Of a stretch of 64,000 nt of DNA, positions 52,010-60,851 are shown piece after piece. How positions within the stretch are numbered: the first letter of the stretch is position 1; each line of letters opens with the position of its first letter. This DNA is from Mucilaginibacter sp. cycad4. GTDB lineage: Bacteria; Bacteroidota; Bacteroidia; Sphingobacteriales; Sphingobacteriaceae. The position numbers were made by a program, and so were the translations under genes. The stretch lies in NCBI RefSeq assembly GCF_034263275.1, contig NZ_CP139559.1, forward strand, positions 4,030,001 to 4,094,000. Direction: 5' to 3'. Under the pieces are notes generated by a model that was not told the origin of the DNA, made no database searches, and worked only from the letters and a program-made list of their open reading frames with translations.

Positions 52010-52051
52010 TATATTTGCGCTCACAAACACATAGTGTCAAATTGACACTAT
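52010..52051 (+). promoter_or_regulatory. promoter plus operator-like palindrome ahead of the MFS gene
   Basis: Perfect -7 element TATATTTG at 52010-52017; then a perfect palindrome ATAGTGTCAA-A-TTGACACTAT at 52031-52051, where the 5' leader would be, 14 nt before the start. This is the usual place and symmetry for a repressor operator. Confidence 0.55.
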
Positions 52052-52065
52052 GATAATATTTTAAC

Positions 52066-53304
52066 ATGATCAACTTACCCGATTCAAAAGATACCATTAA
52101 CAAACTAACGCTCCGCATTGCCGTGGGTGCTATGTTTTTTATGGCGGGGTTAAGTTTCTCCAGCTGGGCATCGCGTATTGCTACTGTTCAGCAAAATTTA
52201 GGTTTATCAGATGCCGGTTTAGGGGCAGTATTATTCGCCCTGCCTGTCGGCCTTATGTGTTCCCTGCCTTTTTCGGGCTGGATCATCACCAAAATAGGCA
52301 GTAAAAAACTCGTTATCACCGCGCTATTGGTTTATGCTGCCGCATTGGTTAGTTTAGGCCTCGCTCAAAACACTTTTCAGCTTATCATATGCCTGCTTTG
52401 TTTCGGCTTTGCAAGTAATTCTGTAAACATTGCAGTAAACACGCAGGCAGTGGCTACCGAGCAGCTTTATCAAAGGCCTATTATGGCATTTTTTCATGGT
52501 TTGTGGAGCCTGGCCGGTTTTACCGGGGCAGGGGTAGGCACGTTCATGATAGCCAACGGCGTTATCCCTTTTCATCATTTTTCGTTAATGCTGATTGTGA
52601 TAGCAATTGGCGTGGCCGTAGCTGCCCGTTACCTGAAAGACGATAAAGTTACCGATACAGGACCTGTATTTGTCATGCCCGATAAATCGCTGATCAAATT
52701 AGGCATCATTGCTTTTTGTTCGATGATTTGTGAAGGTGCCATGTTCGACTGGAGCGTGATCTACTTTAAAAAAGTGGTACTTGCCCCCGAAGCGATGGTT
52801 GGCATAGGTTTTACTACTTTCATGTTCACCATGGCAGGCGGCAGGTTTATTGCCGATTGGTTTGCACACAAATTTGGTTTAAAACGCACGTTGCAGGTTA
52901 GTGGATCACTGACCGCTACAGGACTGTTAATAGCGGTAGCTTTCCCTTATGTTTATACAGCCATGGCAGGCTTTTTACTGGTAGGCGCCGGTGTATCATC
53001 TGTAGTGCCAATGGTTTACAGTGTGGCCGGCAAATCAAAAACCATGTCGCCGGGAGTTGCACTGGCAGCAGTATCAACCATTGGTTTTATGGGCTTTTTG
53101 ATAGGCCCGCCGGTTATCGGTTTTATAGCAGGTATTGCTACACTCAGGGCTTCGTTTATATTGATAGCCTGCATGGGTATCTCGGTAGTAGTGGTATCAA
53201 CCAAAGCTAAAATTGATTCGGACGATACCAAAGAAGAATTACCGGCCGACGCAGCAACCGTTGATTTTAGCCCTCCTGTTCCAAATCCGCAGCAGCAGGA
53301 TTAA
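52066..53304 (+). CDS. MFS transporter (YbjJ-like)
   Basis: 412 residues, twelve predicted spans in two sets of six with a central loop at about 190-208. The first cytoplasmic loop shows a degenerate MFS motif (SGWIITKIGSKKLVI). The FFMAGLSFSSWASRIATVQ start and MCSLPFSGW resemble the YbjJ branch, which includes sugar and unknown-substrate carriers. The gene has an operator-like palindrome in its leader, so a local repressor is expected; none is adjacent. The 3' end overlaps a convergent gene. Confidence 0.85.
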   Translation: MINLPDSKDTINKLTLRIAVGAMFFMAGLSFSSWASRIATVQQNLGLSDAGLGAVLFALPVGLMCSLPFSGWIITKIGSKKLVITALLVYAAALVSLGLAQNTFQLIICLLCFGFASNSVNIAVNTQAVATEQLYQRPIMAFFHGLWSLAGFTGAGVGTFMIANGVIPFHHFSLMLIVIAIGVAVAARYLKDDKVTDTGPVFVMPDKSLIKLGIIAFCSMICEGAMFDWSVIYFKKVVLAPEAMVGIGFTTFMFTMAGGRFIADWFAHKFGLKRTLQVSGSLTATGLLIAVAFPYVYTAMAGFLLVGAGVSSVVPMVYSVAGKSKTMSPGVALAAVSTIGFMGFLIGPPVIGFIAGIATLRASFILIACMGISVVVVSTKAKIDSDDTKEELPADAATVDFSPPVPNPQQQD

Positions 53305-53554
53305 GCAGGTATTCAAACTGCTCATAGCCATTGTGAAAAATAAATTTCAGCCTTTCCTTCGGTAAATTAATATCCAAAGCCATCAGCGCAAGTGTTTCAG
53401 GCAGATTATCCCTTATCAGTTTAAGGTCTGTAACATGCGGCATCTCCACAAAAATATCATCACCCTGCGGCTTGATCTCCCAACCATTTAAATGAGCGTT
53501 TTTCAATGTACTTATCCATTTTTGCTGATAGTTATTCATAATATCCGGTTTCAT
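53267..53554 (-). CDS. hypothetical protein
   Basis: 95 residues from the ATG at 53554 (or 90 from 53539). Small, soluble, alpha/beta pattern (GWEIKPQGDDIFVEM, ERLKFIFHNGYEQFEYLL). It overlaps the 3' end of the MFS gene by 38 nt in convergent orientation. No family recognised. The protein-like composition and ATG support it being real. Confidence 0.55.
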   Translation of the reverse strand: MKPDIMNNYQQKWISTLKNAHLNGWEIKPQGDDIFVEMPHVTDLKLIRDNLPETLALMALDINLPKERLKFIFHNGYEQFEYLLNPAAADLEQEG

Positions 53555-53649
53555 TGATAAATGTTTTATGGCCGGGTTTTGTTTTAATCCGATGTAATCG
53601 GCAGATCATCCCGTCCAAAAATCAACTTAATTCCTTAATTTAGGCATCT

Positions 53650-54978
53650 ATGAAACAAAGCTACCCTATTGATAAAATCACGCAGCCGGTAAGCAAATTC
53701 ATAAACCAGGAACATACCGGCGGCATAGTGCTTTTTATCAGCGTGATTGTTGCTATCATATGGGTAAACTCGCCTTTTCAGCACAGCTACCACCAGCTTT
53801 GGGAACTCAAACTATCGCTCGGTTTTGATAAATATGTTTTAAACCATCCCCTGCACCTCTGGATCAATGACGGCCTTATGGCTTTATTTTTCTTTGTGAT
53901 AGGCCTCGAGTTAAAACGCGAGTTTATGGCCGGCGAATTATCATCCGTAAAAAAAGCCTCATTGCCTATGTTTGCTGCATTGGGCGGAATGCTGGTGCCT
54001 GCTTTCATCTTTTTCCTTTTTAATACAGGTAAGCCGTCAGCTCATGGCTGGGGGATCCCGATGGCTACAGATATAGCCTTTGCGCTGGCTTTACTATCTA
54101 TGGCGGGCAAACATATTCCATCTTCTGTAAAAGTTTTCCTGTCGGCATTGGCTGTAGCTGATGACCTTGGCGCGGTATTGGTAATTGCCCTGTTTTATAG
54201 CAGCCATATAGCGCTTGTGCCGCTTACTATTGGAGTTTGGCTGCTGGTGATGCTGCTTATCGGCAATAAAATGGGGATCAGGAGCACAGCTTTTTATTTG
54301 ATCATAGGCTTCGCTGTTTGGATAGCTTTTTTACTTTCGGGAGTCCATGCAACTATTGCGGGTGTATTGGTGGCTTTTACCATTCCTGCCCGTACCCGCA
54401 TCAGCGAAATCAGTTACACCCAATCTGTAAAGCAATACCTTACCGATTTTGAAAACGAGCAACCCAACAACAGCACGCTTATAACGCCCGAACAGCACCA
54501 CATTATTGATAAAATAAAAAAGCTGAGCCTTGATGCAGAAACACCGCTGCAGAAAATTGAACACATCCTGCACCCCTGGGTAGCCTTCATCATCATGCCG
54601 CTTTTTGCTTTAGCCAATGCCGGGATTGTTGTCGGTCATGACTTTTTCTCATCGTTGGCTAACCCTGTTAGTATGGGTGTAGCTGTAGGCTTGCTTGCCG
54701 GGAAATTTACAGGGGTATTGCTGTTCACCTGGCTTATGGTAAAATTTGGTGCACAGTTACCGGCTGGTTCATCATGGAAACAAATGACCGGCGTAGCCTT
54801 ACTTGCAGGCGTAGGCTTCACCATGTCCCTTTTTATATCGGCGTTAGCCTTTGATCATGCCGAAATGATTGACCAGGCAAAGTATGGGATTTTATTGGCT
54901 TCGTTGTTGGCGGGGATATCAGGAGTGGTTGTTTTAAAGAACCCCACCCAAACCCTCCCCAAAGGGGAGGGCTTATAA
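53650..54978 (+). CDS. nhaA: NhaA Na+/H+ antiporter
   Basis: 442 residues with the NhaA fold: WINDGLMALFFFVIGLELKREF, MATDIAFALALL, and the ion-binding pair Asp171-Asp172 in ALAVADDLGAV. Eleven to twelve spans; the long soluble insert at about 265-300 is common in Bacteroidota. The last 13 residues (KNPTQTLPKGEGL) and the stop are encoded by a dispersed repeat, so the natural C-terminus has been replaced or extended. Exchanges Na+ for H+ across the inner membrane. Confidence 0.93.
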   Translation: MKQSYPIDKITQPVSKFINQEHTGGIVLFISVIVAIIWVNSPFQHSYHQLWELKLSLGFDKYVLNHPLHLWINDGLMALFFFVIGLELKREFMAGELSSVKKASLPMFAALGGMLVPAFIFFLFNTGKPSAHGWGIPMATDIAFALALLSMAGKHIPSSVKVFLSALAVADDLGAVLVIALFYSSHIALVPLTIGVWLLVMLLIGNKMGIRSTAFYLIIGFAVWIAFLLSGVHATIAGVLVAFTIPARTRISEISYTQSVKQYLTDFENEQPNNSTLITPEQHHIIDKIKKLSLDAETPLQKIEHILHPWVAFIIMPLFALANAGIVVGHDFFSSLANPVSMGVAVGLLAGKFTGVLLFTWLMVKFGAQLPAGSSWKQMTGVALLAGVGFTMSLFISALAFDHAEMIDQAKYGILLASLLAGISGVVVLKNPTQTLPKGEGL

Positions 54979-55068
54979 AGATTTTCAAAAAGTCTCCCCT
55001 ACCGGGGAGATTATTCGCAATTAATTTGTTTTTAGCGCTCATGAGGGCTACGCCGTTTAGAGGGGGCT
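54940..55068. repeat. paired CTCCCCAAAGGGGAG-type repeats
   Basis: Left unit 54940-54976 (CCCCACCCAAACCCTCCCC AAAGGGGAGGGCTT) codes for the NhaA tail; a second part at 54985-55010 (AGTCTCCCCTACCGGGGAG) and a last one (TTTAGAGGGGGCT, 55056-55068) contains the GH26 stop codon. Confidence 0.75.
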
Positions 55069-56184
55069 CCAATTCGGCTTACCATAAATCCCCAATGGCG
55101 TTATGCGGTTTTGGAAAATGGTTTGCGGGTTGTTGTAAAACTTTATAAAATCATCGGCGCTGGTTTGGCCGGGGTACGGAACATAATAGTGATGATCGTT
55201 TCCGTTGCGCCAGGCCATTACGTATGATACTTTGTGCTTAGCAAGGGTTTGCAGCAATACCTCCGTCCACCAGTTTTGCATGGGGATACCTTCATAGCCG
55301 GTTTCGGGCAGGCATGACATTTTATGGTGTTTCGCGGCGATGACATCAACAATGGCAAGGCGCTTATCCAGTTTAGTTTGATAGCTTTCTACGCTGTTGG
55401 TACAGTAATTATCAAAGCCTATAAAATCGGCATAAGCATCGCCGGGATAGCGTTCCAAAAACTCATCTTCCGATTCAAAATCGGCTGCCGAATATACGAT
55501 GAGCAGGTTATGCAGCTTCTTTTTATCCCGCAGGTAATCGATAGTAAAGCGCCACAGGGTTTTGAATTCATCGGGCGTACAGGTGTTTTTGCACCACCAA
55601 AACCAGTTACCTGTAAGCTCATGGAAGGGCCGGAACAATATCGGGATAGCCTCGCCCTCCGGCCCTTTCAGATCAGCTAAATAATTGGCGGCACGATCAA
55701 GATATCCAACATATACCTCATGAAACGCACCACCCGGGATAAGATCTTTTATGGTACGCTGCGTGGTATCCCAGGCGGTTTTACCATTGGCCGGGTTATC
55801 CATATGCCAGCAAAAAGTATTGATACCGCCCAGCGCATAAACATCCTTAACAAACTGCTTTTGCTGCTCAAAGGCAATACCGTTAATATCATGAATGCTG
55901 TCATGCTCAATCCTGGCCAGATCCCAGCCATACAGGGCAGGGTATGATCCGGTGACACTTTTAACGTCTGAACGGCCGGGTTCATTACGCCATCCCACAC
56001 CATAAGCCAGGTCATCATGATGACCAAATATTACACCCACGTTGAGCAGGCGCTGCATACTGTAAAAAAGCTGCCGGGTTTCGGCTGTGGCTCGTTTATC
56101 GGCAGGGTCAAACAGTTGCGCCATAGCGGTTGAGCTATGGATCAGCAGGCATAAAATAATAATCCCTTTAAAAGCTTTGCTCAT
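55057..56184 (-). CDS. endo-beta-1,4-mannanase (GH26)
   Basis: 375 residues with signal peptide (STAMAQ to about 23). GH26 landmarks: IFGHHDDLAYG, WHMDNP, acid/base Glu189 (FRPFHELTGNWFWW), IGFDNY and nucleophile Glu294 (LPETGYEG). It cleaves beta-mannan to manno-oligosaccharides in the periplasm or outside. Last gene of the mannan operon. The final codons (Trp-Ser-Pro-Leu-stop) use AGCCCCCTCTAA from a repeat element, exactly as in the RND adaptor. Confidence 0.92.
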   Translation of the reverse strand: MSKAFKGIIILCLLIHSSTAMAQLFDPADKRATAETRQLFYSMQRLLNVGVIFGHHDDLAYGVGWRNEPGRSDVKSVTGSYPALYGWDLARIEHDSIHDINGIAFEQQKQFVKDVYALGGINTFCWHMDNPANGKTAWDTTQRTIKDLIPGGAFHEVYVGYLDRAANYLADLKGPEGEAIPILFRPFHELTGNWFWWCKNTCTPDEFKTLWRFTIDYLRDKKKLHNLLIVYSAADFESEDEFLERYPGDAYADFIGFDNYCTNSVESYQTKLDKRLAIVDVIAAKHHKMSCLPETGYEGIPMQNWWTEVLLQTLAKHKVSYVMAWRNGNDHHYYVPYPGQTSADDFIKFYNNPQTIFQNRITPLGIYGKPNWSPL

Positions 56185-56267
56185 TAACGTTTCCCTTTAT
56201 TTCTTACGTTCATTTTACCTAACGCCCAAATTAACGCATTCAAATACAATCCCTACAGGCAGATGTG

Positions 56268-58028
56268 TTATTTTTTATCAGTCACCAAAAATACCACTCC
56301 CCTTGCCGGTACGCTCACTTTGATCCCGCCGCTGGTAGCAGTTGAGCTGGCTGCTATGGTTTTATAATTCGACGGGCCACCATAAGCTATCGCCGGACCA
56401 TTACCGTTCACCAGCACTTTGGTCGAAAACTCGCCGTTGTCGGTACCGCCTTTAAGCGTATAGTAATAATAATTGCTGCCGGTATAATAGTTTTTAAAGT
56501 TGATGTTCACCACCTGGTCGGTTGTGCTTTTATTAACCAGTATTACACCGGCCTCGCCCGAGTTAAAGGATGAAGCATAACTCACAATATCCGAGCTGCC
56601 ACTAACAAACGAACTGATCATCCTATCGCCAAAATATTTCTGAAAGTAATACATATAATAAAATGCAGGACGAGGTGTAAAATCAGGAGCATCTGGCTGA
56701 CCAATGCTGAACAAACCATGGTCATCGCCCGGATGGTTAGTGTCCCAGCTGTTTGCAAGGTCCCATCTGCTGGCCTGGCCGTACTGATCTTTAATAGTTT
56801 CGCCCAAAACCATTACAGCATGCACCCCGGCAATGTTAGAGATCTGCTGCCTGGAACCTGATGAAAATATATTCCATTCGGTAAGCGCAATAGGTTTTTG
56901 GGCCACACCAGCAGTTTGTATAGCTCCTTTAACATAATCCATCATCGTTTTTGAGGAAACGGGAGCGGTGTTGAGGATGGTTATCGCGTTTGAATTTTCG
57001 TTATAATTAGTATAGTAGTTATGCACTATAAAAAAGTCGGCCTTGTCACCTATCTGACCCAAAACTCCAGGGTTCCAGTTGGTTACTATGGTAGGATTTG
57101 AATTATCGGCACTTTCATGCAGTACAGCGCCAATTTTTATAGTCACACCAATATCTGCGGCAGCTTTACGCATCGAATCGGCAAAAACCTTAAAATGTTT
57201 GCCATACAAATCGCCGGTGAGTATGGCAGGCTGACCGTCTTTATTTTTGCTTACATCAATGCGGTAACAGGCCTCCCAATTGCCATAACATTCGTTGCCA
57301 ACTTCCCAATATTTTGTTTTGCCTTTATCATACCTTACCCATTGCGCGGCCAGGTGCGCAGCAGTAGCTACCGGATCGGCGCTGGTACCGTAACGGGCAT
57401 AGGCATAATTTACAGTGATAATACCGGTAGTATTTGTTTTTTGCAAAAGGCTGTAATAGTTGCTTAAACTTAATGACCAGCTATCGTTTACATTACCACT
57501 CCAGTAACCAGTATTCGTATCAACCGAGCCATCCGCTTTCAGGGGATGATCGGGCACATCGGCAGGTTTACCGCCGGCAGCTAAATCCCAGAAATAAATA
57601 TCAGAGATACTTCCCCCGGGTGCGCGGATGATATTGGGCGACAGGTTAGTAATATTAGTCACCGTACCGCCATCTGTGTACTGGCCTGTAAACGGGTTGA
57701 TGTTATTACCAAACAGGTATTTGGATACTTTTGATACCACCTGGCTAAAATCGGCAGTAACGGTTATGGATGTGCTGGCTGTTGGTTTGGCTGCATCAAC
57801 GGTGGCAGGTTTAGTGAAAGTTTTGCCCTGCCAGTCGTCAAGGAAAAAGCCCTGAGTTGCCGCTACCGAAGGATCAGTTGGCGCCGTAACAGGGCCTGTC
57901 GCGCCGCCGTTACCGGGGTCAACAACAACAGGTGTTGGATCGGGCGCGGGTTTGCTGCCCTTTTTACATGCCCCCATGATCAAGAGGGCCAGCGGCAAAA
58001 CCGCTATAAATGTTTTTAATAATTTCAT
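56268..58028 (-). CDS. clan GH-A glycoside hydrolase lipoprotein
   Basis: 586 residues. Lipobox MGAC with Cys21, a Pro/Thr/Gly linker to about 60, then a TIM barrel with acid/base Glu246 (YWEVGNECYG) and nucleophile Glu384 (IALTEWNIF) and a C-terminal beta-sandwich (about 490-586). The build recalls GH51/GH39-like arabinofuranosidases, but I cannot place it in a family. Being membrane-anchored and in the mannan operon, it may remove side groups or act on mannan itself. Its ATG overlaps the epimerase stop by 4 nt. Confidence 0.8.
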   Translation of the reverse strand: MKLLKTFIAVLPLALLIMGACKKGSKPAPDPTPVVVDPGNGGATGPVTAPTDPSVAATQGFFLDDWQGKTFTKPATVDAAKPTASTSITVTADFSQVVSKVSKYLFGNNINPFTGQYTDGGTVTNITNLSPNIIRAPGGSISDIYFWDLAAGGKPADVPDHPLKADGSVDTNTGYWSGNVNDSWSLSLSNYYSLLQKTNTTGIITVNYAYARYGTSADPVATAAHLAAQWVRYDKGKTKYWEVGNECYGNWEACYRIDVSKNKDGQPAILTGDLYGKHFKVFADSMRKAAADIGVTIKIGAVLHESADNSNPTIVTNWNPGVLGQIGDKADFFIVHNYYTNYNENSNAITILNTAPVSSKTMMDYVKGAIQTAGVAQKPIALTEWNIFSSGSRQQISNIAGVHAVMVLGETIKDQYGQASRWDLANSWDTNHPGDDHGLFSIGQPDAPDFTPRPAFYYMYYFQKYFGDRMISSFVSGSSDIVSYASSFNSGEAGVILVNKSTTDQVVNINFKNYYTGSNYYYYTLKGGTDNGEFSTKVLVNGNGPAIAYGGPSNYKTIAASSTATSGGIKVSVPARGVVFLVTDKK

Positions 58029-59260
58029 GTCAATATTTTTATCCGTTTAATGATTTCAATACATGCACGACTGTTGTGGTAAGGGCATTTCCAAAGCCCT
58101 GCTTTGTCTTCGCCGGGCATAATACTGCCATCGGCCTTAATGCCCCAAAACCACTCACCATTTTGTTTATCTAATATTTTATCTTTTACAAAAGCCCAGT
58201 TGCTAAGTACCAGTTGAAGATATTTATCATCCTCGCTTATCTGCCAGGTATTGTAAAAGCCTACCATCGCTTCGGCCTGCACCCACCAGTGTTTTTCTTT
58301 AATGAGATGATCATCTGCCGGTTCATATTCGTACCATAAGCCGCCATCAGTATCCAGGCCTTGTAATGTTGCATTTGCTATCGCGATACAAATATCCTTG
58401 ATCTTTCCCGTCATTTCATGGTTACCGATAACTTCCGCCGCTTCAAGCAAAAGCCAGGTAGCCTCGATATCGTGGCCATATGAAACGGTATCCGATCTGC
58501 GGTTCCAATCCTCATCAAAAAACAGCACAAGGTGATTAGCTTCTGCATCAATAAAATGATCAAAAAAGTTATTGATCAGGCTTTCGAGCTGCTGTTTAAG
58601 CCCATCATCGGGCCAGATGCGGTACAGGTTGGTATAAGCTTCCAGTACATGCAGATGGGTGTTCATGGTCTTTTTTTCATTGGCATCTTTTGCGCTCAAA
58701 CGCAGATCACCCAACTGCTGCCAATTACGGGTAAAAGCTTCGAGATAGCCTGTTTGATCCTTGTCGTAGCTTTTATCAACTAAAAGATGATACAGGCCGA
58801 TGGCTTCCTGCTTTACCGTTTCCTGTTTTGAAGCTATATAGTACTCGCTTAGTGCATAAATGGTAAAGGCGTTGGCATATACCTGCTTCTTGGTATCCAA
58901 CTTATCGCCTTTATAATCAACCGACCAATACACACCGCCAAATTCATCATCAACAAAATGAGCTTTGATATAATCATACGCCCGCTTAGCCGCCTGTAAA
59001 TAAGCGTCATCGGCGTTTTGATTATAAGCAGCCGAGAAGCTCCACAGGATGCGCGCGTTTAACACCGAACCTTTTGGAGCATCGGGGGTAATTTGGTTAT
59101 CATTGTTGATCTTGCCCCAAAAACCACCGTTTACTTCATCTACAGTATAGTTAAGCCAATAGTTGAGTATGTTTTTTAACTCATCTGTTAATTCGTTACT
59201 GAAGATGACAAGCTGATCTTTTAACATAGCGTTTGATGATTGGGATGTATTATTTGTCAT
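58025..59260 (-). CDS. AGE-family epimerase, probable cellobiose 2-epimerase
   Basis: 411 residues, (alpha/alpha)6 barrel, no signal peptide. Key segments: NARILWSFSAAY, MNTHLHVLEAYT, GHDIEATWLL (His263), HWWVQAEAMVGF and CPYHNSRACIEI, the catalytic His pattern of cellobiose 2-epimerases. With GH26 and GH130 it completes the Bacteroides fragilis-type route: mannobiose is epimerised to mannosylglucose for the phosphorylase. Cytoplasmic. An ISAs1-type element lies about 140 nt upstream of its start, so its expression may now rely on read-through or a new promoter. Confidence 0.88.
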   Translation of the reverse strand: MTNNTSQSSNAMLKDQLVIFSNELTDELKNILNYWLNYTVDEVNGGFWGKINNDNQITPDAPKGSVLNARILWSFSAAYNQNADDAYLQAAKRAYDYIKAHFVDDEFGGVYWSVDYKGDKLDTKKQVYANAFTIYALSEYYIASKQETVKQEAIGLYHLLVDKSYDKDQTGYLEAFTRNWQQLGDLRLSAKDANEKKTMNTHLHVLEAYTNLYRIWPDDGLKQQLESLINNFFDHFIDAEANHLVLFFDEDWNRRSDTVSYGHDIEATWLLLEAAEVIGNHEMTGKIKDICIAIANATLQGLDTDGGLWYEYEPADDHLIKEKHWWVQAEAMVGFYNTWQISEDDKYLQLVLSNWAFVKDKILDKQNGEWFWGIKADGSIMPGEDKAGLWKCPYHNSRACIEIIKRIKILT

Positions 59261-59417
59261 AGTTTACAGGCATACCTCTCCCATAACAGCTTTTATCACA
59301 CTGTTGGGGAGGAATGGTTTTAGATGTTTAGTAAATAGTTGGCCTTAGTAAGCAAGTGTTTCGCTGTTTGAAAGGAACACACCCCTCCGCCCCTCTCAAG
59401 AGCAGGGCTGTTGCATT

Positions 59418-59978
59418 CTAATTTAATAGTTGTTTTAACCTGTTGATATCGTTGCAAACAAGCCTTTGCGCTTGTGCGAGGTTTGGGTAATCATTTATTC
59501 TAAATACATTAATAACTATGTTTCTGAACACAGAAGTATTTTCAGGCGCATTGGATGTTCTAATTCGTGAAGCGTCTTCGTTAAATGTCACGTCCTTTAC
59601 CCAATGAAGACTGTTTTCTATACTCCAATGGCTTTTAATACCATGGCAGAATGTTTGCGCATTACCGATTAAGCTACTGATGAAAAAGGCGTATTCTTCC
59701 CGGATACCTCCTTTTTCTTTTACCCAGCGATGCACTTTAATAAGTTGGCTTACCCCAGCCCATGTGTTACTGATTTCCTCTGTTCCCGGGTACACCCAAA
59801 CTGTTCTACGTTCTATTCGCCCTTTGTTTTTCAACAACTCAACAAACTTACTACAAACCATTGCCTCGTCCGATGTAATGGTTTCGATCTTTTTGTAAAG
59901 GTTCTTTTGATTCTTCTTCACGCCTATTATATAATTGTTATCTGTATCAATAATAGCATCTACCGTTTTTTTTGACAA
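59418..59978 (-). CDS. ISAs1-type transposase, C-terminal part (-1 frame)
   Basis: 186 residues, first possible start a TTG inside the frameshift zone. It continues the catalytic domain with TVDAIIDTDNNYIIGVKKNQKN and carries the catalytic Glu region HWSIENSLHWVKDVTFNEDASR (in parts). The stop codon TAG lies in the terminal inverted repeat. It joins the upstream part perfectly if the ribosome slips -1 on the A8 tract, since the join gives ALHCQKK-TVDAI. Confidence 0.85.
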   Translation of the reverse strand: MSKKTVDAIIDTDNNYIIGVKKNQKNLYKKIETITSDEAMVCSKFVELLKNKGRIERRTVWVYPGTEEISNTWAGVSQLIKVHRWVKEKGGIREEYAFFISSLIGNAQTFCHGIKSHWSIENSLHWVKDVTFNEDASRIRTSNAPENTSVFRNIVINVFRINDYPNLAQAQRLVCNDINRLKQLLN

Positions 59979-60511
59979 TGTAATGCGTCAAGTGTAAACG
60001 TTACCCCCTGTAATCCTAAACTGGAAATAAGCTGTTGAACTACAGAGATTTCACTTTGTTTTGAGTTGTCAACTAAACCATGGCCAACGACTTGATTACT
60101 CCTGCTACTATACAAGCTTACCAGGCTTACAAATCGTTGTTTGTCAAGAGAATAATCGCTCATCGTCCCTTTCATTGCCTTACCATCTATATGTAGCCAT
60201 TCATTTTTAGACAAATCAATATGCTGACTGGCCCATTTATGGAAACTCTCATTTAAGCTGTTAAAGTCTAAATCTTGTATTACACGTCTTATAGTATAAA
60301 AGCTTGGAAGGCGGGCTTTATTAGGCTGAAAGAAGGCCAAAAGATCGACTTCATTCCGCTTTATAAAATCACCCATCGAACGATAGCCATGATAACCGCT
60401 CATTGTACTCATTAACACAAGCAACAGAATGAAAGTCTGGTCATGGCGCTGGCCTGCCTTTCGCCTTATATCCGGTAACTCTGATAAATACGCTAATATG
60501 CTCTTATCCAT
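59960..60511 (-). CDS. ISAs1-type transposase, N-terminal part
   Basis: 183 residues from an ATG. N-terminal DDE-associated domain (SELPDIRRKAGQRHDQTFIL, GYRSMGDFIKRN), then the first catalytic Asp in HIDGKAMKG and the second in FTLDALHCQKK. It ends four codons after the A8 run (59966-59973 on the plus strand as T8). The sequence C-AAA-AAA-AAC-like zone fits an A_AAA_AAA -1 slippage site. Confidence 0.85.
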   Translation of the reverse strand: MDKSILAYLSELPDIRRKAGQRHDQTFILLLVLMSTMSGYHGYRSMGDFIKRNEVDLLAFFQPNKARLPSFYTIRRVIQDLDFNSLNESFHKWASQHIDLSKNEWLHIDGKAMKGTMSDYSLDKQRFVSLVSLYSSRSNQVVGHGLVDNSKQSEISVVQQLISSLGLQGVTFTLDALHCQKKR

Positions 60512-60565
60512 CCTAACTTTTTTGACCTCAAGTTAACTTATAATATTTAGAATGCAACAGCCCTG

Positions 60566-60851
60566 CTCTCAAGAGGGGGCGCGTTGGGCGGCGTGGTGGC
60601 AGGGGGTGTGTCTCGTCACGCGACAAGTAACACACCTCCGCCCCTCTCAAGAGGGAACCGCACCGCCCCTGCTTGAAAAGTTTATTTATAACCGCCTTTT
60701 AAATCCCCTCTTGAGAGCGCGTTGGGCGGCGTGGTGGCAGGGGGTGTGTCTCGTCGCGCGACAAGTAACACACCTCCGCCCCTCTCAAGAGGGGAATCGC
60801 ACCGCCCCTGCTTTGAAAGATAAAGAATATATATGGTCAGAGGTTAAGTGG
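60566..60851. repeat. two tandem copies of the CTCTTGAGAG compound repeat
   Basis: About 100-bp units at 60581-60680 and 60719-60819 (138-bp period), each GCGTTGGGCGGCGTGGTGG ... GGGTGTGT-CTCGTCxCGCGACAAG-TAACACACC ... CCCCTCTCAAGAGGG ... ACCGCCCCTGCTT. The first unit is the one split by the IS. Same family as 9466-9570. No gene; an open frame across it has only repeat-derived composition. Confidence 0.8.

Larger units (their letters stand above)
59403..60565 (-). mobile_element. ISAs1-type insertion sequence
   Basis: 1163 bp. Perfect 19-bp terminal inverted repeats (CAGGGCTGTTGCATTCTAA at 59403-59421; complement at 60547-60565), flanked by the 10-bp target duplication CTCTCAAGAG (59393-59402 and 60566-60575). 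The insertion site is inside a CCCCTCTCAAGAGGGG dispersed repeat in the mannan operon. The transposase is split at an A8 run. Intact ends and duplication suggest recent insertion. Confidence 0.93.
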
